The position numbers and the translations under genes are program-made. From positions 1 through 15,679 of the forward strand of contig JAEDOC010000037.1 of NCBI GenBank assembly GCA_016302185.1: a DNA stretch of 15,679 bases, given 5' to 3'. Shown here in pieces: positions 1 through 7,686 of the stretch. This DNA is from Clostridium sp. (lineage in GTDB: Bacteria > Bacillota > Clostridia > Lachnospirales > Lachnospiraceae). Under the pieces are notes generated by a model. That model made no database searches. It was not told where the DNA came from and saw only the letters and a list, made by a program, of their open reading frames with translations. How positions within the stretch are numbered: position 1 is the first letter of the stretch; each line of letters starts with the position of its first letter.

Positions 1-200
1 AGCACCTTGGTAATGCTGGCCGGTGCCTTCTGTTCATGCAGATTCTGTCCGAACAATACGGTTCCCGAATCCACATCCATCACAATTCCCGCCTCTGACT
101 GAACTCCTGTATCAGACGGCCAGTCCGGTCCGGCAACAGCCGTCACGGGAAGAACCGCTGCCAGAAGGAGACTCAACAGTAAACTCACATATTTTTTCAT
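1..200 (-). CDS. D-alanyl-D-alanine carboxypeptidase (peptidase S11), N-terminal part, cut by window edge
   Basis: This is the first 66 codons of a secreted penicillin-binding protein that would trim the terminal D-Ala from peptidoglycan stem peptides. Residues 1-23 are a clear signal peptide (MKK, a leucine-rich core, then an A-V-A cleavage site). The mature part begins with the S11 pattern of a small strand pair ('GIVMDVDSGTVLF', about 38-50) followed by P-A-S-I-T-K. That gives the family SxxK motif with Ser62 as the acylated nucleophile and Lys65 as the base. The remaining SxN and KTG motifs lie outside the window. The ATG at 200 is preceded by GAGGAAG at a normal distance. It starts 24 bases after the stop of the GT2 gene with no terminator between, so it is probably the last visible gene of the glycan operon. 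Family assignment is fairly secure; the subtype (DacA-, DacB- or DacF-like) cannot be decided. Confidence 0.85.
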   Translation of the reverse strand, partial: MKKYVSLLLSLLLAAVLPVTAVAGPDWPSDTGVQSEAGIVMDVDSGTVLFGQNLHEQKAPASITKV

Positions 201-224
201 CTTTTTCTTCCTCAATGTATTTCC

Positions 225-1190
225 TTACTCTTTTCTGCCGCCGGTAAGAACCGCCTGCCCGGCATCCATATTTTCCATATTCCTGATAATATAGATGGGG
301 CGATCCTTCAGCTCCGTGAACAGAATCGCGATATATTCTCCGATGATTCCCACAATGACAAACAGCATGGCAAACATAAAGCACAAAAGCACCACAATAG
401 TAGCATAGCCATTGGGCGTTCCTCTGGTTGCCCACTCCCCGATGGTATAGAACATCACCAGCAATCCCAACAGGCCCACTGCCATGCCAGAGTAAATACC
501 CAGCTTTAAGGGCAGATCCGAAAAGCACAGGATCGTGTTAATGGAAAACTTGAACAGCTTGCGCAGGCTGTATTTGCTCTCCCCCGCCACCCGGGCCCTC
601 GCCTCGTATGCAATGGTGGTCCGGCGGAATCCGATATTCTGGACATAGCCCCGCAGAAAACGCACCTTTTCCCGGTAATTCTCCTTCAGCACCGCCGCGG
701 CATTGGCTTTCATGGCAAAGAAGTCAGACGCATTTTCCTCCAGCTTCACATCCGAAATCCGGTTAATCAGCTTATAAAAAGCAGATGAAGTAATATTTTT
801 GATCAGACCGGCGGAACGATTCTTCGTCCGGACCATGCTGATCACCTCGTAGCCCTCTTCAAACTTCCGGATGATCTCCTCCACACACTCCGGCGGATGC
901 TGCAGATCCGCATCCATGCAGACCACTCCGTCTCCGGTACTGTGATCCAGTCCGGCCAGCATCGCTGCCTCATGGCCGAAATTTCTGGAAAAGGTGATGA
1001 CCTTCACCTTCGGATCCGTCTCTGCCAGTCCGGAAAGTATCTCCCCCGACCGGTCACTGCTTCCGTCATTTACAAAAATCATCTCATAATCCCAGGACAG
1101 CGCGTCAAACACCGGCTTTGCCTCCCGGTAGAACTCTCCCAGGGCCGCTTCTTCATTGTAAACCGAAATCACAATGGAAATCTTCTTCAT
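225..1190 (-). CDS. GT2 family glycosyltransferase with two C-terminal membrane helices (GtrB/ArnC-like polyprenyl-phosphate sugar synthase)
   Basis: This 321-aa enzyme probably moves a sugar from a nucleotide donor to a polyprenyl-phosphate carrier on the inner face of the membrane. The GT-A domain starts at 'ISIVISVYNEE' (residues 4-14), with 'VNDGSSD' at 40-46 and the metal-binding DxD as D93-A-D95 in 'CMDADLQHPP'. 'RVAGESKYS' (200-208) is the RxxGxSxY signature shared by GtrB, ArnC and DPM1-like enzymes. Two hydrophobic helices lie at about 230-250 and 262-289, followed by a basic tail. The start is the ATG at 1190, which overlaps the upstream LicD stop by one base (TGATG), so translation is probably coupled. 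A TTG one codon earlier is less likely. Neighbours on the rfb/LicD side suggest a role in the same surface glycan. The sugar donor cannot be read from sequence. No GtrA-type flippase is nearby. Confidence 0.88.
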   Translation of the reverse strand: MKKISIVISVYNEEAALGEFYREAKPVFDALSWDYEMIFVNDGSSDRSGEILSGLAETDPKVKVITFSRNFGHEAAMLAGLDHSTGDGVVCMDADLQHPPECVEEIIRKFEEGYEVISMVRTKNRSAGLIKNITSSAFYKLINRISDVKLEENASDFFAMKANAAAVLKENYREKVRFLRGYVQNIGFRRTTIAYEARARVAGESKYSLRKLFKFSINTILCFSDLPLKLGIYSGMAVGLLGLLVMFYTIGEWATRGTPNGYATIVVLLCFMFAMLFVIVGIIGEYIAILFTELKDRPIYIIRNMENMDAGQAVLTGGRKE

Positions 1191-2044
1191 CAATCCTGTA
1201 CCTCAATTTCAATGGTGGAATGTGCCGGAACTCTTTTTTCCTCCGGCGGCAGCTGCATATAATCACCGTACAGCAGCTTCAAAATCGGATCAAAACCGGC
1301 CGGCGCCATCAGCACCGTATCCTCGAAGGGAACATCGATAACCTTCTCGCACCAGGCACTCTCTTCTTTCACATAGAAATAATCCGGCGCATAATTGCTG
1401 CAATACCAGTATTTCGTCTTTTTCTTCCGATCCTTTCTTGCCACCATCCGCTGCAGCTTATAGAGCAGAGGCATGGGAATCAGCCGGCCCGCGGTCGAAA
1501 GAACCCTGACCCGCAGCTTATCCATCGGGCTGTACTTGGAATAGTCGATATCATCCCGATGCGCCATGGACAGCCCATAAATTACTTTCTGAAGAAACAG
1601 CGTCGCCGAAGCGGCGGCCGGATTGTCCGGAAGCCGGTCCAGAATGAAGAGATCCACCCAGAGGTGATTTAATTTTCCTTCAAAATACTGCATCCGGGAA
1701 TCTTCCTCCGGATGCATCCGACTGTTCTCATAAATCACTCTGGCCGTAAAATCATAGAATGCTTTTCCGTTCTGCAGCTGCTCGGGGCGCAGAAGGGACA
1801 TTCCCTCCGGCAGTTCCCGTTCTGCCACCTTTAAAAACATCTCATACTGTGGTCTGGTGAAAATCACATCCGCATCGTCATCCCAGGGGATAAAGCCTTT
1901 ATGGCGCACGGCGCCCAGAAGAGTACCGGAATCCAGAGCATAGCGGATCCTGTATTTCCGGCAGATGCGGTCAATTTCCTTCAGCAATTCCAGGCTGGCT
2001 TCGTGTACTCTGGTTAAATCATATTCTTTTTCTGTTGTTGTCAC
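1190..2044 (-). CDS. LicD family phosphotransferase
   Basis: This 284-aa soluble protein is of the LicD/fukutin-like nucleotidyltransferase-fold family. The signature lies at residues 35-60: 'YALDSGTLLGAVRH' followed by 'GFIPWDDDADV', in which D55, D56, D57 and D59 form the acidic metal-binding cluster. Characterised relatives transfer phosphocholine from CDP-choline to teichoic acid or LPS, and eukaryotic relatives transfer ribitol phosphate from CDP-ribitol. The reaction is therefore probably addition of a phospho-alcohol from a CDP-activated donor to a glycan. There are no choline kinase, choline transporter or CTP:phosphocholine cytidylyltransferase genes in the window, so phosphocholine is not established. 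The start is GTG at 2044, sharing a 4-base GTGA overlap with the rfbH stop, which implies translational coupling. The 3' end touches the GT2 start. Family certain; substrate unknown. Confidence 0.9.
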   Translation of the reverse strand: MTTTEKEYDLTRVHEASLELLKEIDRICRKYRIRYALDSGTLLGAVRHKGFIPWDDDADVIFTRPQYEMFLKVAERELPEGMSLLRPEQLQNGKAFYDFTARVIYENSRMHPEEDSRMQYFEGKLNHLWVDLFILDRLPDNPAAASATLFLQKVIYGLSMAHRDDIDYSKYSPMDKLRVRVLSTAGRLIPMPLLYKLQRMVARKDRKKKTKYWYCSNYAPDYFYVKEESAWCEKVIDVPFEDTVLMAPAGFDPILKLLYGDYMQLPPEEKRVPAHSTIEIEVQD

Positions 2045-3372
2045 TGCTCACACGCTTCCTTCAATACCTTTGCCATATAGTCAATCATCTCATCGGTCAT
2101 GCCCGGATATACTCCTACCCAGAAGGTATCCTTCATGATCCGATCCGTCTGTTCCAGGCTGCCTGCCACCCGATAGCCGGTCCCCGTCTGCCGCATCTCG
2201 TCAAAGCAGGGATGCTTAATTAAGTTTCCGGCAAACAGCATCCGTGTCTGGACTCCCTTGTCCTCTACATACCGCACCACCCGGTTGCGGTCCACCCCTT
2301 CCTTACAGGTGATCAGAAAACCGAACCAGCTGGGATCGGAATGCTCACATGCCACCGGAAGAATATATTTCTCCTCCGTACCGGCCAGTCCCGCCTTCAG
2401 ACGGTCGAAGTTATGTTTTCTCCGCTCCACGAAGGACGGGAATTTTTCCAGCTGTGCACAGCCGATGGCAGCCTGCATATCTGTCGCTTTTAAATTATAT
2501 CCAAAATGAGAATACACGTATTTGTGATCATAGCCCAGCGGCAGCTCGCCGTACTGACGGTCAAACCGGTGGCCGCAGAGATTGTCACAGCCGGACGGAC
2601 AGGCACAGTCGCGGCCCCAGTCGCGGAAGGAACGGATAATCTTATTTAACAGCGGATTGTCCGTATAGACCGCTCCTCCCTCTCCCATGGTCATATGGTG
2701 CGGCGGATAGAAGCTGGAGGTTCCGATGTCACCGATGGTTCCGGTAAATTTCATCTCTCCGTTCAGCTCATACCGGCTTCCCAGCGCGTCGCAGTTGTCC
2801 TCCACCAGCCACAGACCATGACGGTCACAGAATTCCTTTACCACAGACAGATCAAAGGGATTTCCCAGCGTATGGGCAATCATCACAGCCTTCGTCTTCT
2901 CCGACAGCGCTTCTTCCAGCTTCGTCACATCAATATTATACTGCGGAATCGTCACATCCACAAACACCGGCACGGCGCCATACTGGATCATGGGGGTTAC
3001 CGTGGTGGGGAAGCCTGCGGCCACCGTAATTACCTCGTCGCCCCGTTTTACCCGGCGCTCTCCCAGCAGAGGAGAGGTCAGCGTCATGAAAGCCACCAGA
3101 TTGGCGGAGGAGCCGGAATTCACCAGCGAGCAGTATTTTACTCCCAGATATTCGGCCAGCTTCTTCTCAAACTCTTCCGTATAACGACCGGAGGTCAGCC
3201 AAAACTCCAACGCACTGTCCACCAGATTTACCATCTCCCGGCTGTCATAGACACGGGAGGCATAGGGAATCCGCTGTCCCTCCACAAACGGTTTCTTCTG
3301 ATTATGATACGTATCGCAATATTCCGCCACCAGCTCTAAGATATGGCGGCGTGCCTGTTCTTTCTCTGTCAT
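2041..3372 (-). CDS. rfbH: CDP-4-keto-6-deoxyglucose 3-dehydrase (E1), PLP and [2Fe-2S] enzyme
   Basis: This 443-aa enzyme removes the C3 hydroxyl of CDP-4-keto-6-deoxy-D-glucose, the key step toward CDP-3,6-dideoxyhexoses such as abequose, paratose, tyvelose or ascarylose. It has the aspartate-aminotransferase (DegT-like) fold, with 'VNSGSSANLVAF' near 84-95 and 'EDNCDALG' at 191-198 for PLP binding. Where aminotransferases of this fold carry the PLP lysine, the sequence reads 'SSFYPPHHMTMGEGG' with His225, the hallmark of the dehydrase. C256, C258, C262 and C266 ('CACPSGCDNLC') are the iron-sulfur ligands typical of RfbH/E1. The ATG at 3372 is chosen because GGGAG lies just upstream and the length matches the family (about 435-445 aa); a TTG 14 codons earlier lacks support. 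It follows rfbG by 13 bases. E1 needs a flavin/iron-sulfur reductase (RfbI/AscD type), which is not in the window. Confidence 0.96.
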   Translation of the reverse strand: MTEKEQARRHILELVAEYCDTYHNQKKPFVEGQRIPYASRVYDSREMVNLVDSALEFWLTSGRYTEEFEKKLAEYLGVKYCSLVNSGSSANLVAFMTLTSPLLGERRVKRGDEVITVAAGFPTTVTPMIQYGAVPVFVDVTIPQYNIDVTKLEEALSEKTKAVMIAHTLGNPFDLSVVKEFCDRHGLWLVEDNCDALGSRYELNGEMKFTGTIGDIGTSSFYPPHHMTMGEGGAVYTDNPLLNKIIRSFRDWGRDCACPSGCDNLCGHRFDRQYGELPLGYDHKYVYSHFGYNLKATDMQAAIGCAQLEKFPSFVERRKHNFDRLKAGLAGTEEKYILPVACEHSDPSWFGFLITCKEGVDRNRVVRYVEDKGVQTRMLFAGNLIKHPCFDEMRQTGTGYRVAGSLEQTDRIMKDTFWVGVYPGMTDEMIDYMAKVLKEACEQ

Positions 3373-3385
3373 CTTTTTTCTCCCA

Positions 3386-4462
3386 TTAATACGAATGTTT
3401 TTCTGATATTCCAAAGAAGTCCCGGATCTGCCGATCGGTCACTTCCCGCATCTCTTTCCCAGCCAGCCATGCTTTCGACCATGCCACCGTCTGTTCCACC
3501 GCTTCCTTCACATGAAGCCTCGGTTGCCAGCCGAAAACCCGCTTCACATGGGAGCAGTCCAGTTTTAAGAAATTGGCCTCATGGGGTCCTCCGTCATAAC
3601 GGTTTACCCAACGCATTCCGCCGCCCCAGGCCTCACAGAAGAGATCGGTTAAAGCTCCCGTATTGACACAGTCACATTCTTCCGGTCCCACATTATAATT
3701 TCCCGCTTTTGCCCCGTTCTCATACTGCTCCTTTGCCACAGTCAGGTAAACTGACAGCGGCTCCAGCACATGCTGGAACGGACGAGTGGAATGAGGATTT
3801 CTTACCACAATCTCACTGCCGGCAGCCGCCGCGCGAACGCAATCAGGAATGATACGGTCTGCCGCGAAATCACCGCCGCCGATGACATTACCGGCCCGGC
3901 AGGTGGAGATAGCACAGTCCCGATCCTGAAAGAAAGATTGCTGATAGCTGTGCGTTACCAGCTCCGAGCAGGATTTACTGTTGGAATAGGGATCATAGCC
4001 GTCCAGACGGTCATTCTCCCGGTAGCCGTACTCCCACTCTTTGTTCTCATACACCTTGTCTGTGGTCACATTCACAAAGGAGCGGACCGACGGACAGAGG
4101 CGGATACACTCCAGCACATGAACCGTGCCCATCACGTTCGTTTCATAGGTTCCTACCGGATTCCGATAGGACTCCCGGACGATAGGCTGCGCCGCCAGAT
4201 GAAATACAATTTCCGGCTGCACCCGGTCAAACACCTCTTTCAGATGGGCAAGATCCCGCACATCTCCAATCACATGATCCTCTCCCAGCACTTTCCCCAG
4301 CTGAAGAATCCCAAACAGGCTGGGATCGGTCGGCGGCTCCAGGCCGTATCCGGTCACTTTGGCACCGGCCAGCAGAAGGATTCTGGTCAACCATGCGCCC
4401 TTGAACCCGGTATGTCCGGTCAGCAGCACCCTTTTCCCTTTATAAAACTCAAATAATTCCAT
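3386..4462 (-). CDS. rfbG: CDP-glucose 4,6-dehydratase
   Basis: This 358-aa short-chain dehydrogenase/reductase converts CDP-D-glucose to CDP-4-keto-6-deoxy-D-glucose using tightly bound NAD+. The Rossmann motif 'TGHTGFKG' (residues 15-22) is the form characteristic of CDP-glucose dehydratases, followed by 'FHLAAQPIV' (87-95). The catalytic residues are visible as 'VTTDKVYE' (132-139, with Thr134, Asp135, Lys136) and the Tyr159-x3-Lys163 pair in 'YDPYSNSK'. The length is typical of RfbG. The ATG at 4462 has AAGGTG about 9 bases upstream. The gene lies 18 bases after rfbF and 13 bases before rfbH, the conserved F-G-H order of 3,6-dideoxyhexose loci in LPS and S-layer clusters. The order and motifs together leave little doubt. 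Confidence 0.96.
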   Translation of the reverse strand: MELFEFYKGKRVLLTGHTGFKGAWLTRILLLAGAKVTGYGLEPPTDPSLFGILQLGKVLGEDHVIGDVRDLAHLKEVFDRVQPEIVFHLAAQPIVRESYRNPVGTYETNVMGTVHVLECIRLCPSVRSFVNVTTDKVYENKEWEYGYRENDRLDGYDPYSNSKSCSELVTHSYQQSFFQDRDCAISTCRAGNVIGGGDFAADRIIPDCVRAAAAGSEIVVRNPHSTRPFQHVLEPLSVYLTVAKEQYENGAKAGNYNVGPEECDCVNTGALTDLFCEAWGGGMRWVNRYDGGPHEANFLKLDCSHVKRVFGWQPRLHVKEAVEQTVAWSKAWLAGKEMREVTDRQIRDFFGISEKHSY

Positions 4463-4480
4463 GTTCCGGCACCTTTCTTT

Positions 4481-5257
4481 CTAGTTCTCCCAGATCTTCC
4501 AGGGAGCCCTTCCCTCGGTCCACAGCTGCTCCAGCTGCATCTTATCCCGCTGGGTATCCATACATTTCCAGAAACCGTCGTGACGGAATACCATCAGCTG
4601 ACCGTCCTTTGCCAGATTCTCCAGCGGCTCCTTCTCAAAGACCGTGGAATCTCCTTCAATGTAATCAAACACCTCCGGATTCATCATCATATATCCGCCG
4701 TTGATGATCTTGCCGTCATCATCGCTCTTCTCCCGGAACTCCCGGATCGCGCCGTCCGCATCCGCCTCCAGCACACCAAACCGCTGCCCCACATTTACTC
4801 CGGTGATGGTGGCAATCTTTCCGTGCTTCTGGTGGAACTTCACCAGCGCCGTCAGATCTACATTGGAAACCCCATCCCCGTAGGTCAGCAGGAAGGGCTC
4901 ATTGCCGATGTAATCGCGGACTCTCTTGATCCGTCCCCCGGTCATGGTGTGAAGCCCGGTGTCCACCAGCGTCACCCGCCAGGGCTCAGAATAGTTATTG
5001 TGCACCTCCATCCGGTTGTTTGCCAGATCAAAGGTTACATCTGAGGTGTGAAGGAAATAATCCGCGAAATACTCCTTCACCACATACTGTTTATAGCCCA
5101 GACAGATCACAAACTCATGAAATCCGAACTGGGAATAGTATTTCATAATATGCCAGAGAATCGGCTGTTCTCCAATCTCTATCATAGGCTTTGGCTTTAA
5201 ATGGCTTTCTTCGCTGATCCGGGTTCCGAATCCGCCTGCCAGGATGACTACTTTCAT
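4481..5257 (-). CDS. rfbF: Glucose-1-phosphate cytidylyltransferase
   Basis: This 258-aa enzyme makes CDP-D-glucose from glucose 1-phosphate and CTP, the entry to the CDP-3,6-dideoxyhexose pathway. The nucleotide-binding loop 'LAGGFGTRISEES' (residues 6-18) and 'KPKPMIEIG' (21-29) are the conserved sugar-nucleotidyltransferase motifs, and the long internal 'MEVHNN...VDTGL...TGGRI' stretch is specific to RfbF. 'LTYGDGVSN' (about 124-132) is the metal-binding region. The ATG at 5257 has an excellent AAGGAGG ribosome site. It is separated by 37 bases from the membrane-protein gene upstream in the operon and by 18 bases from rfbG downstream. Confidence 0.97.
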   Translation of the reverse strand: MKVVILAGGFGTRISEESHLKPKPMIEIGEQPILWHIMKYYSQFGFHEFVICLGYKQYVVKEYFADYFLHTSDVTFDLANNRMEVHNNYSEPWRVTLVDTGLHTMTGGRIKRVRDYIGNEPFLLTYGDGVSNVDLTALVKFHQKHGKIATITGVNVGQRFGVLEADADGAIREFREKSDDDGKIINGGYMMMNPEVFDYIEGDSTVFEKEPLENLAKDGQLMVFRHDGFWKCMDTQRDKMQLEQLWTEGRAPWKIWEN

Positions 5258-5294
5258 CTTCTCCTGCCTCCTTCTCTCCGATTACATTTGATTT

Positions 5295-6743
5295 TTATCT
5301 GAATATATTTAAATGATTGTCCTCCAGAATCTTCATTGCCGCGCGCACATCCTCCGCACTGCTGTGAAGATAGGTTTCCAGATCCTCATCACTGGCTGTC
5401 CGGTAATGCAGGCCCATCTCCCTGGAAATCTGCAGATATTCTTTCCGGTACGGTGCGGTCTTCAGTTCCTTCATGGTTGTCCAGCCGCTGCCTGCCGCGA
5501 GGAGAATCGTCCCTGCCGCGATACATAAGACTGTCACATCAGGCACTCTGTGCAGGACTCTGCTTCCAACCGGCTTCCAGCCCTTTTTCCTGCGGTGTCT
5601 GCCATCCCGTCCGCTCTCTTTTCTCTTCTCCATGACCAGCGCAAAGGTAAAGAGAATTCCCAGCAGTCCCAGCTGATACTGAAGGCCGTAACGGGAGGAC
5701 ATGCCGTATTCCTCTTTTAGGAAAATCCAGCGTGCCGCCAGAATCAGAAGATGATTTAGCCCGCCGCTTAAGATCAGGAGCAGCGGCAGAATGGTCTCCT
5801 CATAAATCCGGTATCTCCAGGTGAGATGAAGGGCATACAGATACAGGAAAATCACTGCACCACCCAGCAGATACACAAAGGCATCCGTGCCAAAAAAATC
5901 CCCCCGGTTTCCCAGTCCTTCCAGCTGCGCCACACCGATGACTGCTGACGCAAAGGCCTTAAGCAGGAACCGTACAAAAAACAGGGGATTCCTGAAAAAT
6001 TCACTCACGATGCTTCCCTCTGCTACGGCTCCGCGGTGAACGTATACAGCCTGGGAGCTGCTCCAGAGGTAGAGCAGCAGGGAAATCAGAACCGAGGCGA
6101 AAGCCGCCTGATACGTTTTTCTCTCCCGGCGATCCCGCTGATTTCCCACCAGAAGAATCGTTCCCAGCGCCAGCAGCATAATCGCCGAATAGCTGCCGCA
6201 ATAGGTTCCCGCGATCAGAAGTGTCAGCACCGGTGCCAGTCCGATGAGAAGAATCCGCTCCCATCTGCCTCTGCAGCCATATCTTACGGTGTGATCCAGC
6301 ACCGCGAAATGAAGGATGAATCCGGAAACCGCCAGAAAACAGACCCAGCCGGTTCCGTTGGTCAGCATCTCCCATTTATTTAATCCAAAATAAACAAACT
6401 GAATCAGAAGGAACCAGCCAAAGCCGATCTCCTTCTTTTCCCCGGCATACACAGCCAGCACGGCCCCGCCGATTCCTAAGCCAAGCACCCCCAGTGCCAT
6501 GTCAAACATGGTATTATAACCAAACAGGGCCACATTAATGATCCGCGCCAGATAGGTCACCGGCACCCGGGTCAGCACATCCGGCACAAAAAATTTGGCA
6601 GGATTTGCCACATCCGGCAGATAGGAATTAATCAGACGGATGTAATCCGTGTAAGCCACATTATCCGCCGCCCGATAAATATAATAAAAGCAAAACAGGA
6701 TTCCCAGAATCACAGGAACCGCACAGGCTGCTCTCCGTTTCAT
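5295..6743 (-). CDS. Polytopic membrane protein, possible GT-C-type glycosyltransferase
   Basis: This is a 482-aa integral membrane protein with about ten hydrophobic segments. The first is at residues 8-24, the segments continue through about 370, and a basic loop at about 375-395 (rich in K, R, E) is followed by one more segment and a polar C-terminal tail of about 70 residues. I do not recognise a named family. The pattern of a single N-terminal helix and then a loop with acidic and basic residues ('YTDYIRLINSYLPD', with D33 and R36) is what GT-C glycosyltransferases show, because their catalytic acid lies in the first external loop. Its start overlaps the stop of the GT2 gene by 4 bases (ATGA), with AAGGAG 6-7 bases upstream, so the two are translationally coupled. 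I infer that it uses the lipid-linked sugar made by that GT2. A flippase or polymerase role is possible. Confidence 0.6.
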   Translation of the reverse strand: MKRRAACAVPVILGILFCFYYIYRAADNVAYTDYIRLINSYLPDVANPAKFFVPDVLTRVPVTYLARIINVALFGYNTMFDMALGVLGLGIGGAVLAVYAGEKKEIGFGWFLLIQFVYFGLNKWEMLTNGTGWVCFLAVSGFILHFAVLDHTVRYGCRGRWERILLIGLAPVLTLLIAGTYCGSYSAIMLLALGTILLVGNQRDRRERKTYQAAFASVLISLLLYLWSSSQAVYVHRGAVAEGSIVSEFFRNPLFFVRFLLKAFASAVIGVAQLEGLGNRGDFFGTDAFVYLLGGAVIFLYLYALHLTWRYRIYEETILPLLLILSGGLNHLLILAARWIFLKEEYGMSSRYGLQYQLGLLGILFTFALVMEKRKESGRDGRHRRKKGWKPVGSRVLHRVPDVTVLCIAAGTILLAAGSGWTTMKELKTAPYRKEYLQISREMGLHYRTASDEDLETYLHSSAEDVRAAMKILEDNHLNIFR

Positions 6744-7675
6744 TCCATTCTCCTTTTTTCACTGCTCAACCGGTTTAAGTACAGCTCAAACAGCTGCCGG
6801 TGTTTTTTCGCAATCACTTCCAGAATAACACCGCTGATCCACAGCAAAAACGCAATGACATACAGCCCGATGCAGGCAATCAGCGTCGGGAAACGGGGAA
6901 CCAGCCCCGTCGCCAGATAATCTGTCAGAACCGGCAGAAACAGCCCTGTGGCAATCAAAAAAGCTATCATCCCCATCCACCCGAAAAAGGTAAAGGGCTT
7001 GTAATCCCGGAACAGACTGGCAATGGTTTTCAGCACCCGGAACCCGTCCCGGTAGGTATTCAGCTTCGATACACTGCCCGCCGGTCGATCCCGGTAGGTT
7101 ACCGGAATCTCCACCAGTTTAAAATTCTTATCCAACGCATGGATACTCATCTCTGTCTCAATCTCAAAGCCCCGGGACAGAATCGGAAAGCTTTTGACAA
7201 ATTCATAGTTGAAGGCACGGTATCCGGTCATAATATCGTGAATATCACTCTTAAATATAGTATTAATCAGCCCACGGACCAGGCGGTTTCCCGCATTATG
7301 GAAGGGGCGCTTATTCTCCGTAAAATAAGTGGAAGAAAGGCGATCGCCGATCACCATATCTGCCCGTCCGGACAGCACCGCTTCCACCATACCCGCCGCA
7401 TTTTCCGCCGGATACGTATCATCTCCGTCAATCATAAGATAACACTGGGCATCAATGTCGCGGAACATACTGCGAATCACATTGCCCTTGCCCTGGCGGT
7501 ACTCATAGCGGACCACCGCCCCGGCAGCCTTCGCTATCTCATCCGTATGATCCGTCGAATTATTGTCATATACGTAAATCACCGCTTCCGGCAGCGCTTC
7601 TCTGTAATCCTTTACCACCTTTGCAATGGTCTGACTCTCATTATAACACGGAATCAGCACCGCGATCTTGTCCAT
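6740..7675 (-). CDS. GT2 family glycosyltransferase with two C-terminal membrane helices (DPM1-like)
   Basis: This 311-aa enzyme resembles dolichyl/polyprenyl-phosphate mannose synthases. Residues 1-220 form the GT-A domain: 'AVLIPCYNES' at 5-14, 'YDNNSTDHT' at 36-44, 'RQGKGNVIR' at 60-68, and the metal site 'IDGDDTYP' at 82-89 (D83, D85, D86). 'MTGYRAF' (149-155) and 'GFEIETEMS' (169-177) form the acceptor-side signature of this group. Two membrane helices follow at about 228-252 and 262-289. DPM1-type enzymes use GDP-mannose, and GDP-D-glycero-D-manno-heptose is the same donor with one extra carbon. Given its place between gmhA and a polytopic membrane protein, polyprenyl-phosphate-heptose is a reasonable inferred product, not a shown one. 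The ATG at 7675 has a strong AGGAGG. It is 11 bases from gmhA and overlaps the next gene by 4 bases. Confidence 0.9.
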   Translation of the reverse strand: MDKIAVLIPCYNESQTIAKVVKDYREALPEAVIYVYDNNSTDHTDEIAKAAGAVVRYEYRQGKGNVIRSMFRDIDAQCYLMIDGDDTYPAENAAGMVEAVLSGRADMVIGDRLSSTYFTENKRPFHNAGNRLVRGLINTIFKSDIHDIMTGYRAFNYEFVKSFPILSRGFEIETEMSIHALDKNFKLVEIPVTYRDRPAGSVSKLNTYRDGFRVLKTIASLFRDYKPFTFFGWMGMIAFLIATGLFLPVLTDYLATGLVPRFPTLIACIGLYVIAFLLWISGVILEVIAKKHRQLFELYLNRLSSEKRRME

Positions 7676-7686
7676 CTCTTCTCCTC

